Shown: one piece after another, positions 36,786-45,100 of the stretch | How positions within the stretch are numbered: the stretch's first letter is position 1 | How the letters are laid out: each line of letters opens with the position of its first letter | Assembly: GCA_018401355.1 (NCBI GenBank) | Contig: JAGYLD010000011.1 | Span: forward strand, 1 to 46,792 | Reading direction: 5' to 3' | From: Bacteroidales bacterium | Lineage (GTDB): Bacteria; Bacteroidota; Bacteroidia; Bacteroidales; B18-G4 | DNA length: 46,792 nucleotides | Translations under genes and position numbers: made by a program | Notes under the pieces: model-generated | The model's database searches: none | What the model was told of the DNA's origin: nothing | Seen by the model: only the letters and a program-made list of their open reading frames with translations

Positions 36786-36812
36786 CCACTTTTTACCACT
36801 TTTTACCACTTT
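36786..36812 (-). promoter_or_regulatory. MraZ operator: three AAAGTGG repeats, 10-bp period
   Basis: On the minus strand AAAGTGG occurs at 36812-36806, 36802-36796 and 36792-36786, each followed by TAA, so the unit AAAGTGGTAA recurs every 10 bp on the same face of the helix. This agrees with known MraZ boxes (AAAGTGG-N3 tandem repeats in Mycoplasma, TGGGN repeats with 5-bp spacers in E. coli). It lies 39 bases before the mraZ start. Autoregulation of the whole cluster is inferred. Confidence 0.88.
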
Positions 36813-36971
36813 TTTTTAGATATGGTTACGTTATTTTTCAACAATCTGTTGATAAAGTTTCAATTATCCTGTATATGTAGATTTTTATTGATGCTGTATT
36901 AAGCAGTATAACAGGATTTTATAAAGGATTATTAATCTTGGATATAAGTATGCTTTTTGTCAGAATAGTTG

Positions 36972-36979
36972 TAATTTTG
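36972..36979 (+). promoter_or_regulatory. candidate -7 box (TAATTTTG) for the acyltransferase pair
   Basis: Exact TAnnTTTG match ending 23 bases before the ATG at 37003. A TTTG exists upstream but only 12 bases away, so the -33 element is uncertain. Confidence 0.45.
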
Positions 36980-37002
36980 TTACAGGCAAGAAATGAATAT
37001 GT

Positions 37003-37857
37003 ATGGAAGCGTCCCAGTTAAATGAACAGCAGGCAGGAAATGAGCCTTTCCAGATTGATTTGAGGTCAGTCATCAGGAATAAGAATCCACGACTTTTGAA
37101 GATATTGCCCGGTTTCATTCTCTCATTTATTCGGAGGATAATTCATGAAGATGAGATGAATGATTTTTTGCTCAGGAATCAGGATAATTATGGGCTGGAT
37201 TTTGCCAATGCCATCCTGGAAGAGTTTGTTACAGATCTCACGATAATTGGAGAGGAGAACATTCCGGATAAAGGAAGGTACATTGTTGCTGGCAACCATC
37301 CCCTTGGTGGTTTGGATGGCATAGCGCTAATTTCAGTTGTTGGGAGAAAGTGGAAAGACATAGTTTTCCCGGTGAATGATCTTTTAATGAATATTCCACA
37401 GTTACGGCCTTTATTTATTCCTATCAACAAGCATGGCAGCAACACACAAAATGTTAAGATACTGAATGATACATTTGCGTCTGATAAGATGATATTGTAT
37501 TTTCCGGCAGGATTGGTTTCCAGGAAGCAAAATGGCAAGATCAGGGATCTTGAATGGAAGAAGACCTTCATTACAAAGGCAAGGCAATATCAGAGGGACA
37601 TTCTTCCTGTGTATTTTGCAGGTAGAAATTCATCTTTCTTTTATAACCTGGCCAACATCCGCAAATTTTTCGGTATTAAGGCCAATCTCGAGATGTTTTT
37701 CCTTGTTGATGAAGTATATAAGCAAAAGGGAAAGAATATGTCCATGGTTTTTGGTGAACCCATTTCCTGGAAAACTCTTGAAAGAAGCCATCCGGACACT
37801 TATTGGGCAACGAAAATTATGGATACTGTATACAGTTTGAAACCTTCAAAGCAATAA
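37003..37857 (+). CDS. glsA: PlsC-like O-acyltransferase, probable glycine-lipid GlsA
   Basis: 284 residues. The acyltransferase motif NHPLGGLDG (His99 to Asp104) and a second block LYFPAGLVSRK near 166 mark the lysophospholipid acyltransferase fold. The next gene, 2 bases on, is a GNAT/hemolysin-like N-acyltransferase. In Bacteroides thetaiotaomicron this gene pair (glsA, glsB) makes glycine lipids: GlsB N-acylates glycine and GlsA adds the second acyl chain. The symbol rests on this pairing and family pattern; ornithine-lipid or another amino-acid lipid remains possible. Confidence 0.75.
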   Translation: MEASQLNEQQAGNEPFQIDLRSVIRNKNPRLLKILPGFILSFIRRIIHEDEMNDFLLRNQDNYGLDFANAILEEFVTDLTIIGEENIPDKGRYIVAGNHPLGGLDGIALISVVGRKWKDIVFPVNDLLMNIPQLRPLFIPINKHGSNTQNVKILNDTFASDKMILYFPAGLVSRKQNGKIRDLEWKKTFITKARQYQRDILPVYFAGRNSSFFYNLANIRKFFGIKANLEMFFLVDEVYKQKGKNMSMVFGEPISWKTLERSHPDTYWATKIMDTVYSLKPSKQ

Positions 37858-37859
37858 AT

Positions 37860-38786
37860 ATGGAAACTATCATTCCACCGGTAGACAGGGATCTGCTTTT
37901 AAAAGAGCTGACCAGGGAAAGGTTTGTAAGAGATACGAATAATGGGAAAAATGAGATATATATTGTTACGCATCATGATGCCCCGAATGTGATGCGGGAG
38001 ATAGGGCGTTTGAGGGAGATCACTTTCAGGGATGCCGGCGGTGGAACCGGGAACTCTATTGATATAGATGAATATGATACGGCGGAGATTGCTTTCAAGC
38101 AACTCATTGTCTGGAATCCCCGGGACAAGGAAATAATAGGTGGATACCGCTTTATTCATTGCAAGGACTTACCCATGAAGGATGACGGGACCATCTGGAC
38201 ACCTACTGCCAAGCTTTTCGGGTATTCGGAAAAATTCATGAAAGACTATATTCCTTATACCATTGAACTGGGCAGGTCATTTGTTCAACCGTTTTACCAG
38301 CCGACCATTAATATCCGTGCGGGAATGTATTCCCTCGATAACTTGTGGGATGGACTGGGTGCCGTGGTCATTGATCATCCTGATGTGAAATACCTTTTTG
38401 GTAAAGTAACCATGTATCCTTCTTTCGACCGTTTAGCCAGGGACCTGATAATTTTCTTTATTGAGAGATATTTTCCCGACAAAGAAGAGTTGGTGCGCCC
38501 CCATAACCCCATCCCATTATCTACTGGAAGAAAAGTGCTCGACAACATTTTTACAGGGTGCAACTATGAGGAAAATTACCGTATTCTTGTTCAGCAGGTT
38601 AGAAGTCTTCATGAAGGAATTCCACCTTTATTTAATGCATACATGAACCTGTCTCCAACGATGAAGACATTTGGTACTGCCCTTAACAAGCATTTCGGGA
38701 ATGTGGAAGAAACGGGGATCATTGTAACTGTAAAAGACATTTATGATTACAAGAAAGACAGGCATATTTCCACTTACAAGAAATAA
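37860..38786 (+). CDS. glsB: GNAT/hemolysin-like N-acyltransferase, probable glycine-lipid GlsB
   Basis: 308 residues from the ATG at 37860; the frame extends to a TTG inside the preceding gene. Segments LREITFRDAGGGTG near 51, EIIGGYRF near 91 and ELGRSFVQPFYQ near 139 are typical of the OlsB/GlsB-like N-acyltransferase family once annotated as hemolysins. The C-terminal ~100 residues extend beyond OlsB-like proteins. It should form N-acyl glycine from acyl-ACP before GlsA acts. It is followed by the engB gene after 8 bases. Confidence 0.75.
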   Translation: METIIPPVDRDLLLKELTRERFVRDTNNGKNEIYIVTHHDAPNVMREIGRLREITFRDAGGGTGNSIDIDEYDTAEIAFKQLIVWNPRDKEIIGGYRFIHCKDLPMKDDGTIWTPTAKLFGYSEKFMKDYIPYTIELGRSFVQPFYQPTINIRAGMYSLDNLWDGLGAVVIDHPDVKYLFGKVTMYPSFDRLARDLIIFFIERYFPDKEELVRPHNPIPLSTGRKVLDNIFTGCNYEENYRILVQQVRSLHEGIPPLFNAYMNLSPTMKTFGTALNKHFGNVEETGIIVTVKDIYDYKKDRHISTYKK

Positions 38787-38794
38787 TTGCTAAG

Positions 38795-39415
38795 ATGACA
38801 GAGGCAATCCGGTCAGCTAAATTCATTCTTTCTGTAAAGGATCTTGATAAGGCCCCCAGGCCAGGTTTTCCTGAATACGCATTTATTGGCAGGTCCAATG
38901 TTGGGAAATCATCACTGATCAACATGCTTGCCGGAAATAAAAATCTGGCGAAGATATCTTCAACACCTGGTAAGACCCAGTTGATCAATTATTTTCTGAT
39001 CGATGAAAGCTGGTATCTGGTAGATTTGCCAGGATATGGTTATGCAAAACGTTCAAAGGCATTACGTGCGGAATGGGATAAATTGATCAGGAACTATTTG
39101 TTGAACCGGACCAATCTGGTATGTACTTTTTTGCTCATAGATTCCCGCCTCGATCCCCAGGAAAATGATATAAATTTTATGGAATGGCTGGGCAGTAATC
39201 AGCTTCCTTTCGTTATTGTTTTTACCAAAACCGATAAGCTTGGAAAAACAGAACTGCAGAAAAAGCTGGCAAGATATCGCAGATTCCTATTAAAAACATG
39301 GGCGGAATTACCTCCTTTATTCATAAGTTCTGCGATTGATCGCAGGGGCAAAGACGATATTCTGGATTATATTGCTGTAAACAATCAGATGTTTCTGAAG
39401 AAATTTGGTAATTAG
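38795..39415 (+). CDS. engB: ribosome-biogenesis GTP-binding protein YsxC/EngB
   Basis: 206 residues. GTPase needed for late 50S assembly. G1 GRSNVGKSSLINML near 30, G2 region STPGKTQLINYF, G3 DLPGYGYAKR near 75, G4 TKTDKL near 142 and G5 SSAIDRRG are all intact. Its TAG stop overlaps the TAA stop of the convergent biotin carrier gene by 3 bases. Confidence 0.97.
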   Translation: MTEAIRSAKFILSVKDLDKAPRPGFPEYAFIGRSNVGKSSLINMLAGNKNLAKISSTPGKTQLINYFLIDESWYLVDLPGYGYAKRSKALRAEWDKLIRNYLLNRTNLVCTFLLIDSRLDPQENDINFMEWLGSNQLPFVIVFTKTDKLGKTELQKKLARYRRFLLKTWAELPPLFISSAIDRRGKDDILDYIAVNNQMFLKKFGN

Positions 39416-39738
39416 TGCAATTCTATGATCAGGGCATTTTTTGCCACTATTTCACCCTGTTTAACATGTATGTTTTTTACTATTCCGTCAAGTGGTGAGG
39501 TGATGATATTTTTCATCTTCATAGCTTCCAGGATAACAAGTTTATCGCCGGCCTTTATCTTTTTATCCTGTGAGACATATATCTTTTTAATGGTGCCTGG
39601 AATAAAGGCCCTGACCTGTCTGGGATCTTTTTCTTCGTATTTTTCCCTGTTGAGGAACTTCTTTGTTAACAGGGTTTTATACTTTACGTAATCAACATAG
39701 ATATATTTATAATCGCTGATATTGTCTTTTTCTTTCAT
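39412..39738 (-). CDS. biotin carboxyl carrier protein subunit
   Basis: 108 residues. A biotinyl domain fills the C-terminal ~70 residues, with the biotin-accepting lysine in EAMKM (Lys74). The first ~40 residues are short and charged and contain no catalytic domain. It is transcribed 14 bases after the carboxyltransferase gene, so it most likely carries the carboxybiotin for that enzyme. It ends in a convergent overlap with engB. Confidence 0.9.
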   Translation of the reverse strand: MKEKDNISDYKYIYVDYVKYKTLLTKKFLNREKYEEKDPRQVRAFIPGTIKKIYVSQDKKIKAGDKLVILEAMKMKNIITSPLDGIVKNIHVKQGEIVAKNALIIELH

Positions 39739-39752
39739 GATGATCCAAAAGA

Positions 39753-41300
39753 TTAGAATGGTGGTAATCCATGTTTCTTGGCAGGTGGTTTAACATGCTT
39801 ATGTTTGGTAATTTCAAGTGCATGTATCAGCACTTTCCTGGTTTCAGCGGGGTCAATTACTGCATCCACGTATCCATAAGCAGCAGCAACGTATGGATTG
39901 GCAAACTTTTGCTTGTACTCCTTGATTTTTTGTTTCCTTACCTCATCAGGATTCTCGGCATTTTTTATTTCATTCCTGAAAATAATGTTGGCAGCGCCTT
40001 CAGGTCCCATCACCGCAATTTCAGCTGTTGGCCATGCACAGACAAAATCCGCCTTCAGGTGGTGTGAACACATGGCGATATAACCACCTCCATATGCTTT
40101 TCGAAGGATTACTGTTAGCTTTGGCACAGTAGCTTCCGAATATGCATAAAGAACCTTGGCTCCATGTCTGATTACACCACTATGTTCCTGGTCAACGCCA
40201 GGCAGATAACCGGGTAAATCGACCAATGTTACCAATGGGATGTTAAAAGAATCGCAGTAACGAATAAATCTTGCGGCCTTATCTGAAGAATCAACATCCA
40301 GCACTCCGGCAAGAACCATGGGTTGGTTAGCAACAAAACCAACGGTATCGCCTTTGATCCTTGCAAATCCTATTACAATGTTACTTGCAAAAAGCTCCAT
40401 GATTTCCAGGAATTCAGAATCATCTACGATCGAACGGATTACATCCCTCACATCATATGGTGTTTTAGGATCCGTTGGGATGATGGTGTCAATCTTATAC
40501 AAACGGGTTTTAGGTGTTTTCTTAGGAAATGGATCAGCTTTTTTTGCGTTGTTCCATGGGATATAGCCTATGAGTTGCTTGATCTGGTCGAAGCATTGCT
40601 GTTCACTCTCAGCATAAAAATGTGCGTTACCCGTTATTTCGGAATGTACTCGCGCACCACCAAGGTCTTCCATGGAGATCTCTTCACCGATGGTCGCTTT
40701 GATCACTTCAGGTCCGGTGATGAACATCTTGGATATCTTATCCACCACGAAAACAAAATCAGTAAGCGCCGGAGAATATACCGCTCCACCTGCACAAGGT
40801 CCGAGTATCACTGATATTTGGGGGATGACGCCTGAGGCCTGGGTGTTCCTGTAAAAGATCTCACCATAGCCGGCCAGGGAATTCACACCTTCCTGGATAC
40901 GGGCGCCACCCGAGTCGTTGATCCCAATCAAAGGTATCTTAAGTCGCATGGCATGGTCCATGATCTTAACGATCTTCTTGGCATGCATGAGGCCGAGAGA
41001 ACCTCCTGCCACAGTAAAATCCTGTGCATAGATACAGATCGGATGCCCGCTGATCATCCCGGTACCGGTTACAACTCCGTCGCCGGGAAGCTGCTTCTTG
41101 TCCATGTCGAAATCCTTGGCAGCATGTTCAACAAAAAGGTCGTATTCGTGGAATGTATTCGGATCCAGTAAGGTAAGAATTCTTTCTCTGGCAGTAAGTT
41201 TCCCGATGGCCTTTTGCTTCTGTATCGCTTTTTCTCCTCCGCCCTGCACCGCATGACGCATCCTGCGCTTTAAATCCAGTGTCTTTTGTTTTAAGACCAT
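39753..41300 (-). CDS. acyl-CoA carboxyltransferase beta subunit (propionyl-/methylmalonyl-CoA type)
   Basis: 515 residues with both crotonase-like carboxyltransferase halves. Acyl-CoA side: DSGGARIQEGVNSLAGYGEIF near 128. Carboxybiotin side: LPGYLPGVDQEHSGVIRHGAK near 364, then AYGGGYIAMCSH and VMGPEGAANIIF. The pattern fits PccB/MmdA, hence propionyl-CoA carboxylation or methylmalonyl-CoA decarboxylation. Neither a biotin carboxylase nor a membrane decarboxylase subunit is adjacent, so the direction cannot be decided. A good promoter lies about 110-140 bases upstream. Confidence 0.9.
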   Translation of the reverse strand: MVLKQKTLDLKRRMRHAVQGGGEKAIQKQKAIGKLTARERILTLLDPNTFHEYDLFVEHAAKDFDMDKKQLPGDGVVTGTGMISGHPICIYAQDFTVAGGSLGLMHAKKIVKIMDHAMRLKIPLIGINDSGGARIQEGVNSLAGYGEIFYRNTQASGVIPQISVILGPCAGGAVYSPALTDFVFVVDKISKMFITGPEVIKATIGEEISMEDLGGARVHSEITGNAHFYAESEQQCFDQIKQLIGYIPWNNAKKADPFPKKTPKTRLYKIDTIIPTDPKTPYDVRDVIRSIVDDSEFLEIMELFASNIVIGFARIKGDTVGFVANQPMVLAGVLDVDSSDKAARFIRYCDSFNIPLVTLVDLPGYLPGVDQEHSGVIRHGAKVLYAYSEATVPKLTVILRKAYGGGYIAMCSHHLKADFVCAWPTAEIAVMGPEGAANIIFRNEIKNAENPDEVRKQKIKEYKQKFANPYVAAAYGYVDAVIDPAETRKVLIHALEITKHKHVKPPAKKHGLPPF

Positions 41301-41410
41301 AATTTATGTTTTTATTTGATAATCTGTAAAACGGAAATTTCTTCTTTTTAGGAATGAATCTGGGTTTATTTTTTACAGACTTAGTTGTGCTTTCCTTAAA
41401 TTTGACTGTG

Positions 41411-41440
41411 CAAAATTATGTTTTTTTTACGAACTGACAA
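41411..41440 (-). promoter_or_regulatory. promoter of the carboxyltransferase operon (TTG-N19-TAATTTTG)
   Basis: On the minus strand TTG (41440-41438), 19 bases, then TAATTTTG (41418-41411) match both Bacteroidetes promoter elements and spacing. The start would be near 41404, giving a leader of about 104 bases before the ATG at 41300. Confidence 0.7.
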
Positions 41441-41512
41441 TTTTTGGAGTTTTCGTTGAAATTCAGGTTTTATGTCTCATTGGGACTTGTTGAGATTGGT
41501 GGATGTTTTTTT

Positions 41513-41570
41513 CATACCCACCCCTCTTTCCCCTCCCTGCTAGCAGGGAGGAGAACGAGGCGTGGGTATG
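41513..41570. repeat. 58-bp GC-rich palindromic repeat
   Basis: Outer arms CATACCCAC (41513-41521) and GTGGGTATG (41562-41570) enclose a perfect inner hairpin CTCCCTGC-TA-GCAGGGAG (41533-41550), with partly complementary C/T-rich and G/A-rich flanks. It is much more GC-rich than its surroundings. It resembles the dispersed REP- or MITE-like palindromes found in many Bacteroidetes; a second copy is not present in this window. Confidence 0.7.
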
Positions 41571-41621
41571 CATAAATGTAAATAATAATCTTTTAATTCA
41601 AAACTTCAGTAATTTAGTAAA

Positions 41622-41975
41622 ATGAATATCGAAACCCTGCGAGAATATTTCCTGAGCAAGAAAAAAACCACAGAAAGTTTTCCATTTGACGATACCACCC
41701 TGGTGTTTAAAGTAATGGATAAAATGTATGGCTTGATGAACCTTGAAGGGGACCTGAGCATCAACCTGAAATGTGATCCCGAAGAAGCCCTTACCTTGCG
41801 GGAACAATATCCGGCTGTGATCCCGGGATATCACATGAACAAAAAGTATTGGAACACCGTGATGATCGATGGAAGCATTGAAGAGGATTTAATACGAAAG
41901 TGGATTGATGATTCCTATGAGTTGGTGGTTGCCAAGCTTAAGCGGTCTCAGCGGTCAGAACTCAAAAAAATTTAG
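41622..41975 (+). CDS. MmcQ/YjbR family protein
   Basis: 117 residues, the full family length. FPFDDTTLVFKVMDKMYGLMNLEG near 20, SINLKCDPEEALTLREQYP near 46, PGYHMNKKYWNTVMIDG near 68 and a C-terminal helix with IDDSYELVVAKL fit the small double-wing YjbR fold, often labelled DNA-binding. No physiological role is established for it. It stands alone, after the palindromic repeat and before the large T9SS gene. Confidence 0.9.
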   Translation: MNIETLREYFLSKKKTTESFPFDDTTLVFKVMDKMYGLMNLEGDLSINLKCDPEEALTLREQYPAVIPGYHMNKKYWNTVMIDGSIEEDLIRKWIDDSYELVVAKLKRSQRSELKKI

Positions 41976-42042
41976 ATTAAATATCAGAATTTTCATGGTA
42001 TCAATGTACCGAAGCATTATCTAAAAAAATTGTTATTTAATC
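41975..42042. repeat. 9-bp inverted repeat downstream of the YjbR-family gene
   Basis: GATTAAATA (41975-41983) pairs with TATTTAATC (42034-42042). A smaller GGTA/TACC pair lies inside. No T run follows, so it is not a typical terminator. Confidence 0.35.
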
Positions 42043-42052
42043 GGTACCAACC

Positions 42053-42083
42053 TTGATTTGAGAATATATTTACTTTATCTTTA
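42053..42083 (+). promoter_or_regulatory. weak promoter candidate for the large T9SS protein
   Basis: TTG (42053-42055), 20 bases, then TATCTTTA (42076-42083), one base off TAnnTTTG. The spacing and the 27 bases to the ATG at 42111 are right, but the -7 box is imperfect. Confidence 0.4.
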
Positions 42084-42110
42084 TAGCAAAGAGACCATAA
42101 ACCCAATAAC

Positions 42111-45100
42111 ATGAATACAAGCAATAAAAACCCTCTTTTATATAGGATTCCTGTATCATTTGCTTCAAGGCTCAGGTTTTTTTGCCTTAGCCTATGGCTA
42201 ATATCAAATATTTCTCTCCTATCGCAAAACGTAAACAATATATTATTACCGAATGAACAAGGTTCAGGAGAAATGACCGGAGATATTCTTTGTCATGGAG
42301 GGTATTTATTTTCCAATACTGGTAACCATATAAATATATATAATAATTCAGATCATAGTTTTGCATATTCAATCAACCTTGAAGGTGGTGTTCCCGTTGG
42401 AAAGTTTAACCCAATGTTTTTAAACGAAAGACTGCATAGCGGAGATGCCAATACTATGACAGTTGATCCTGTAAATAATAGGATATTTGTGGTAACTCCT
42501 GAGTTGAATATTAAATGTTATAGTGCTAGTCCTGGGTTTAATTTGTTGTTTACTATCACTAAACCCTCTTCACTCCCATTGTATTTCGCTCCATTGCATG
42601 GCTTAAATATTATTAAGTATGACTGGATTCATGATCGGATATTCTGGGTAGTTACTGCAAGAGACCAACAATATAATTGTACAGGTCAGTACCATTACAG
42701 GGAAAGGTATTTTGCCATATTTGAAAATATTAACAGTGGTAATCCTAATCTATTCTTTTATGAATTAAAAGATAAAACGGAATATGAAGACTGCAATATT
42801 TCGGATGTTGAGTTTAATCAAAATATATATGTGAATGTAGAAGATTATTTTTATTTAACCAAATTAAATAAAATCGAAGTCTATAAGTTCAATGGGAGCA
42901 ACATTGAATTGGTTGATTCTATCATTATTGACCCTTCAAAATATTTCAATGGAGAACTAGATGATGGCCCTTATTACAAATTTGGTAAAATGATCTATGT
43001 AAAGGAAGCAGGCATTCATAAAATCATTGCATTGCCATACAGATATCCATCCTCACTTCCAACAGGTAAACCCTCAGATTTCTGGGTAATTGATGGAGAG
43101 CATGGAGATGATATTAGTTACCAGGTCATCAGTTCTCCCAGCCACAGGATTTTAGATGGCCTGTATCTTTCTGACAACAGCGACCTTATGTTGAGTTATG
43201 CTCCAGATAATTCTGAAGTTATCCCTGGTATTGGAGGTGAGAATGGTGAGGATATTGCAATTTACCAATTCAATAATAGTTTGAATTCATTTAGCAATGA
43301 ACCAACAGAAATTGTTAATACTGACTTTTCAGTTAAAATCAGCGAATATGATATTAATGCGCCATTGAAGCTTATGGATTATAATGGACAGGTAACAGTC
43401 ATAAGCAAAAAAGATGAAATTGTTAAGCTAGAAAAATCTCAAAGTAATTATATCCCAACATTATTGCTAAGTGGTGAGGGTAATTTCTTTTCCAGGGCCG
43501 ATGAAGACGCAGGGAAAGTATTTGTGCTCAATACAACAGCCAATGAAACGGAAATATTCGGAACAGGGTTAATTCACATTGACAGCATTACCCACGGCTA
43601 CCCAGTTTACAATATTACCTCAAACCACGATGGCAGTGTTCTGTATTTTTACCATACGTTCAATAGCTGGAATACGGGTTTTTATGTATATGTGTATGAT
43701 TATGCAACAAATTCTGAAACAGTGTTTAATATCAACCAGGATGGTATTGGTTCCAATGATTTTTCAGCACCCATTGGTGATATTGTTTATAATCCCTTCA
43801 AAAACCAGTTTTTGGTGTCTGAGAACGGGGAGTTTTCCGGCAGGCCTGCCTGCATTCATATCTATGATGCAAGCAACCATTCCTGCCTGGGAACCATTGC
43901 CCTGAATGATGCATCAGAAAATGCCATGTATGCCAAAGAGATGTTTATATCTCCAGAACAAAAGCTATATGTTATGGCCAACATGCATCTGGCTGAAACC
44001 CTGGATCCGGATCCGAAAATATTTGTATTCAATGCCAATGATGGCCAGGAGAATATTTATACCCTGGAGCGTACAGCGTCTTTTGTTGAATGCAGTTTTA
44101 ATAATCCGGATCAGAGTTTTGAATACTATTCAGGGCATTTTTGCTATAACCATTATGATGGCAAGGTTTATGCCACGATACATCCTACAGAAGTAACGTT
44201 TAACCCATACCACTCAGTAACCAACACCATGTTTGGCTATTCATGTCCTGGCACAGGCCCTATTCAAACAGGGCTCTTTATAAAAACCGATGAAGATCCG
44301 ATGGTTTCTGTTTCGCTTGACTATCCTGGTAAGATTATTTGTCCGGATATCGGAACTTTTGGAAACACCTCACAGTTTGAGAATAAAATGTTTATCGCTG
44401 GCAAGAATCTTTATGTATATGATGGGGCATCAGATTCATTTCTTAATGGATCTTCAGGATTTGAGTATTCTATTAATGATATAGTATATGTACCGGGATT
44501 AGACAGTATTTTTGCAATTTCAGACATGGAGAATTCCTGTGGGACTGACAGGAATATATCATTGTTTGGTATTGGATTCAACGAAACACAGAATACAATA
44601 AGCATCGAGGAAGGGATTTATGAGTTTCCCGGGCAGGGAAGTGGATTATTTTATAATTCATATAACAGTAGCTTATACATTTACCAAAAATATGATCAGC
44701 ATAAAAAAGGAGGCATACAGAACCGCTTGATTGAAATACCGGTTCATGATCCGAATGCTACCCCAACCAATATCGACCTTGGCTTCAGGAGTATTTATCC
44801 GGATCTGGATCATGATTCTGATTTCCACTATTATTTTTATAATTTAATTGAACCCTATTTTAATCCATACAATCATTCCATGTATTTTCCCAATGGCGGT
44901 CACAGTAAAGTATCCAGGGTGGAATTTACTCCCGATGAACAACTTCCATTGCAGGATGGCAGGTGGAGCTGGTTGTCTTTTCCGCGATTGAACCGCGATG
45001 GCAATGATCCGGTTTCTGTACCAGAGATACTTGGCGGCAGCAATATTGTTCCGGATAATTATAATGATGGAAGTAAATTACAGAATCTTCCAATTGGGGG

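Larger units (their letters stand above)
41301..41621. other. 321-base intergenic region
   Basis: Holds the divergent control regions of the carboxyltransferase operon (promoter at 41411-41440) and the YjbR-family gene, and a GC-rich palindromic repeat at 41513-41570. Before the YjbR-family gene only a near-match TAATTTAG at 41610-41617 was seen, too close to the ATG to be convincing. No gene is present. Confidence 0.6.

Noticed and set aside
36786-36812. Short CRISPR-like or simple repeat
   Set aside because: Three 10-bp units without spacers at an operator position; better explained as MraZ boxes.
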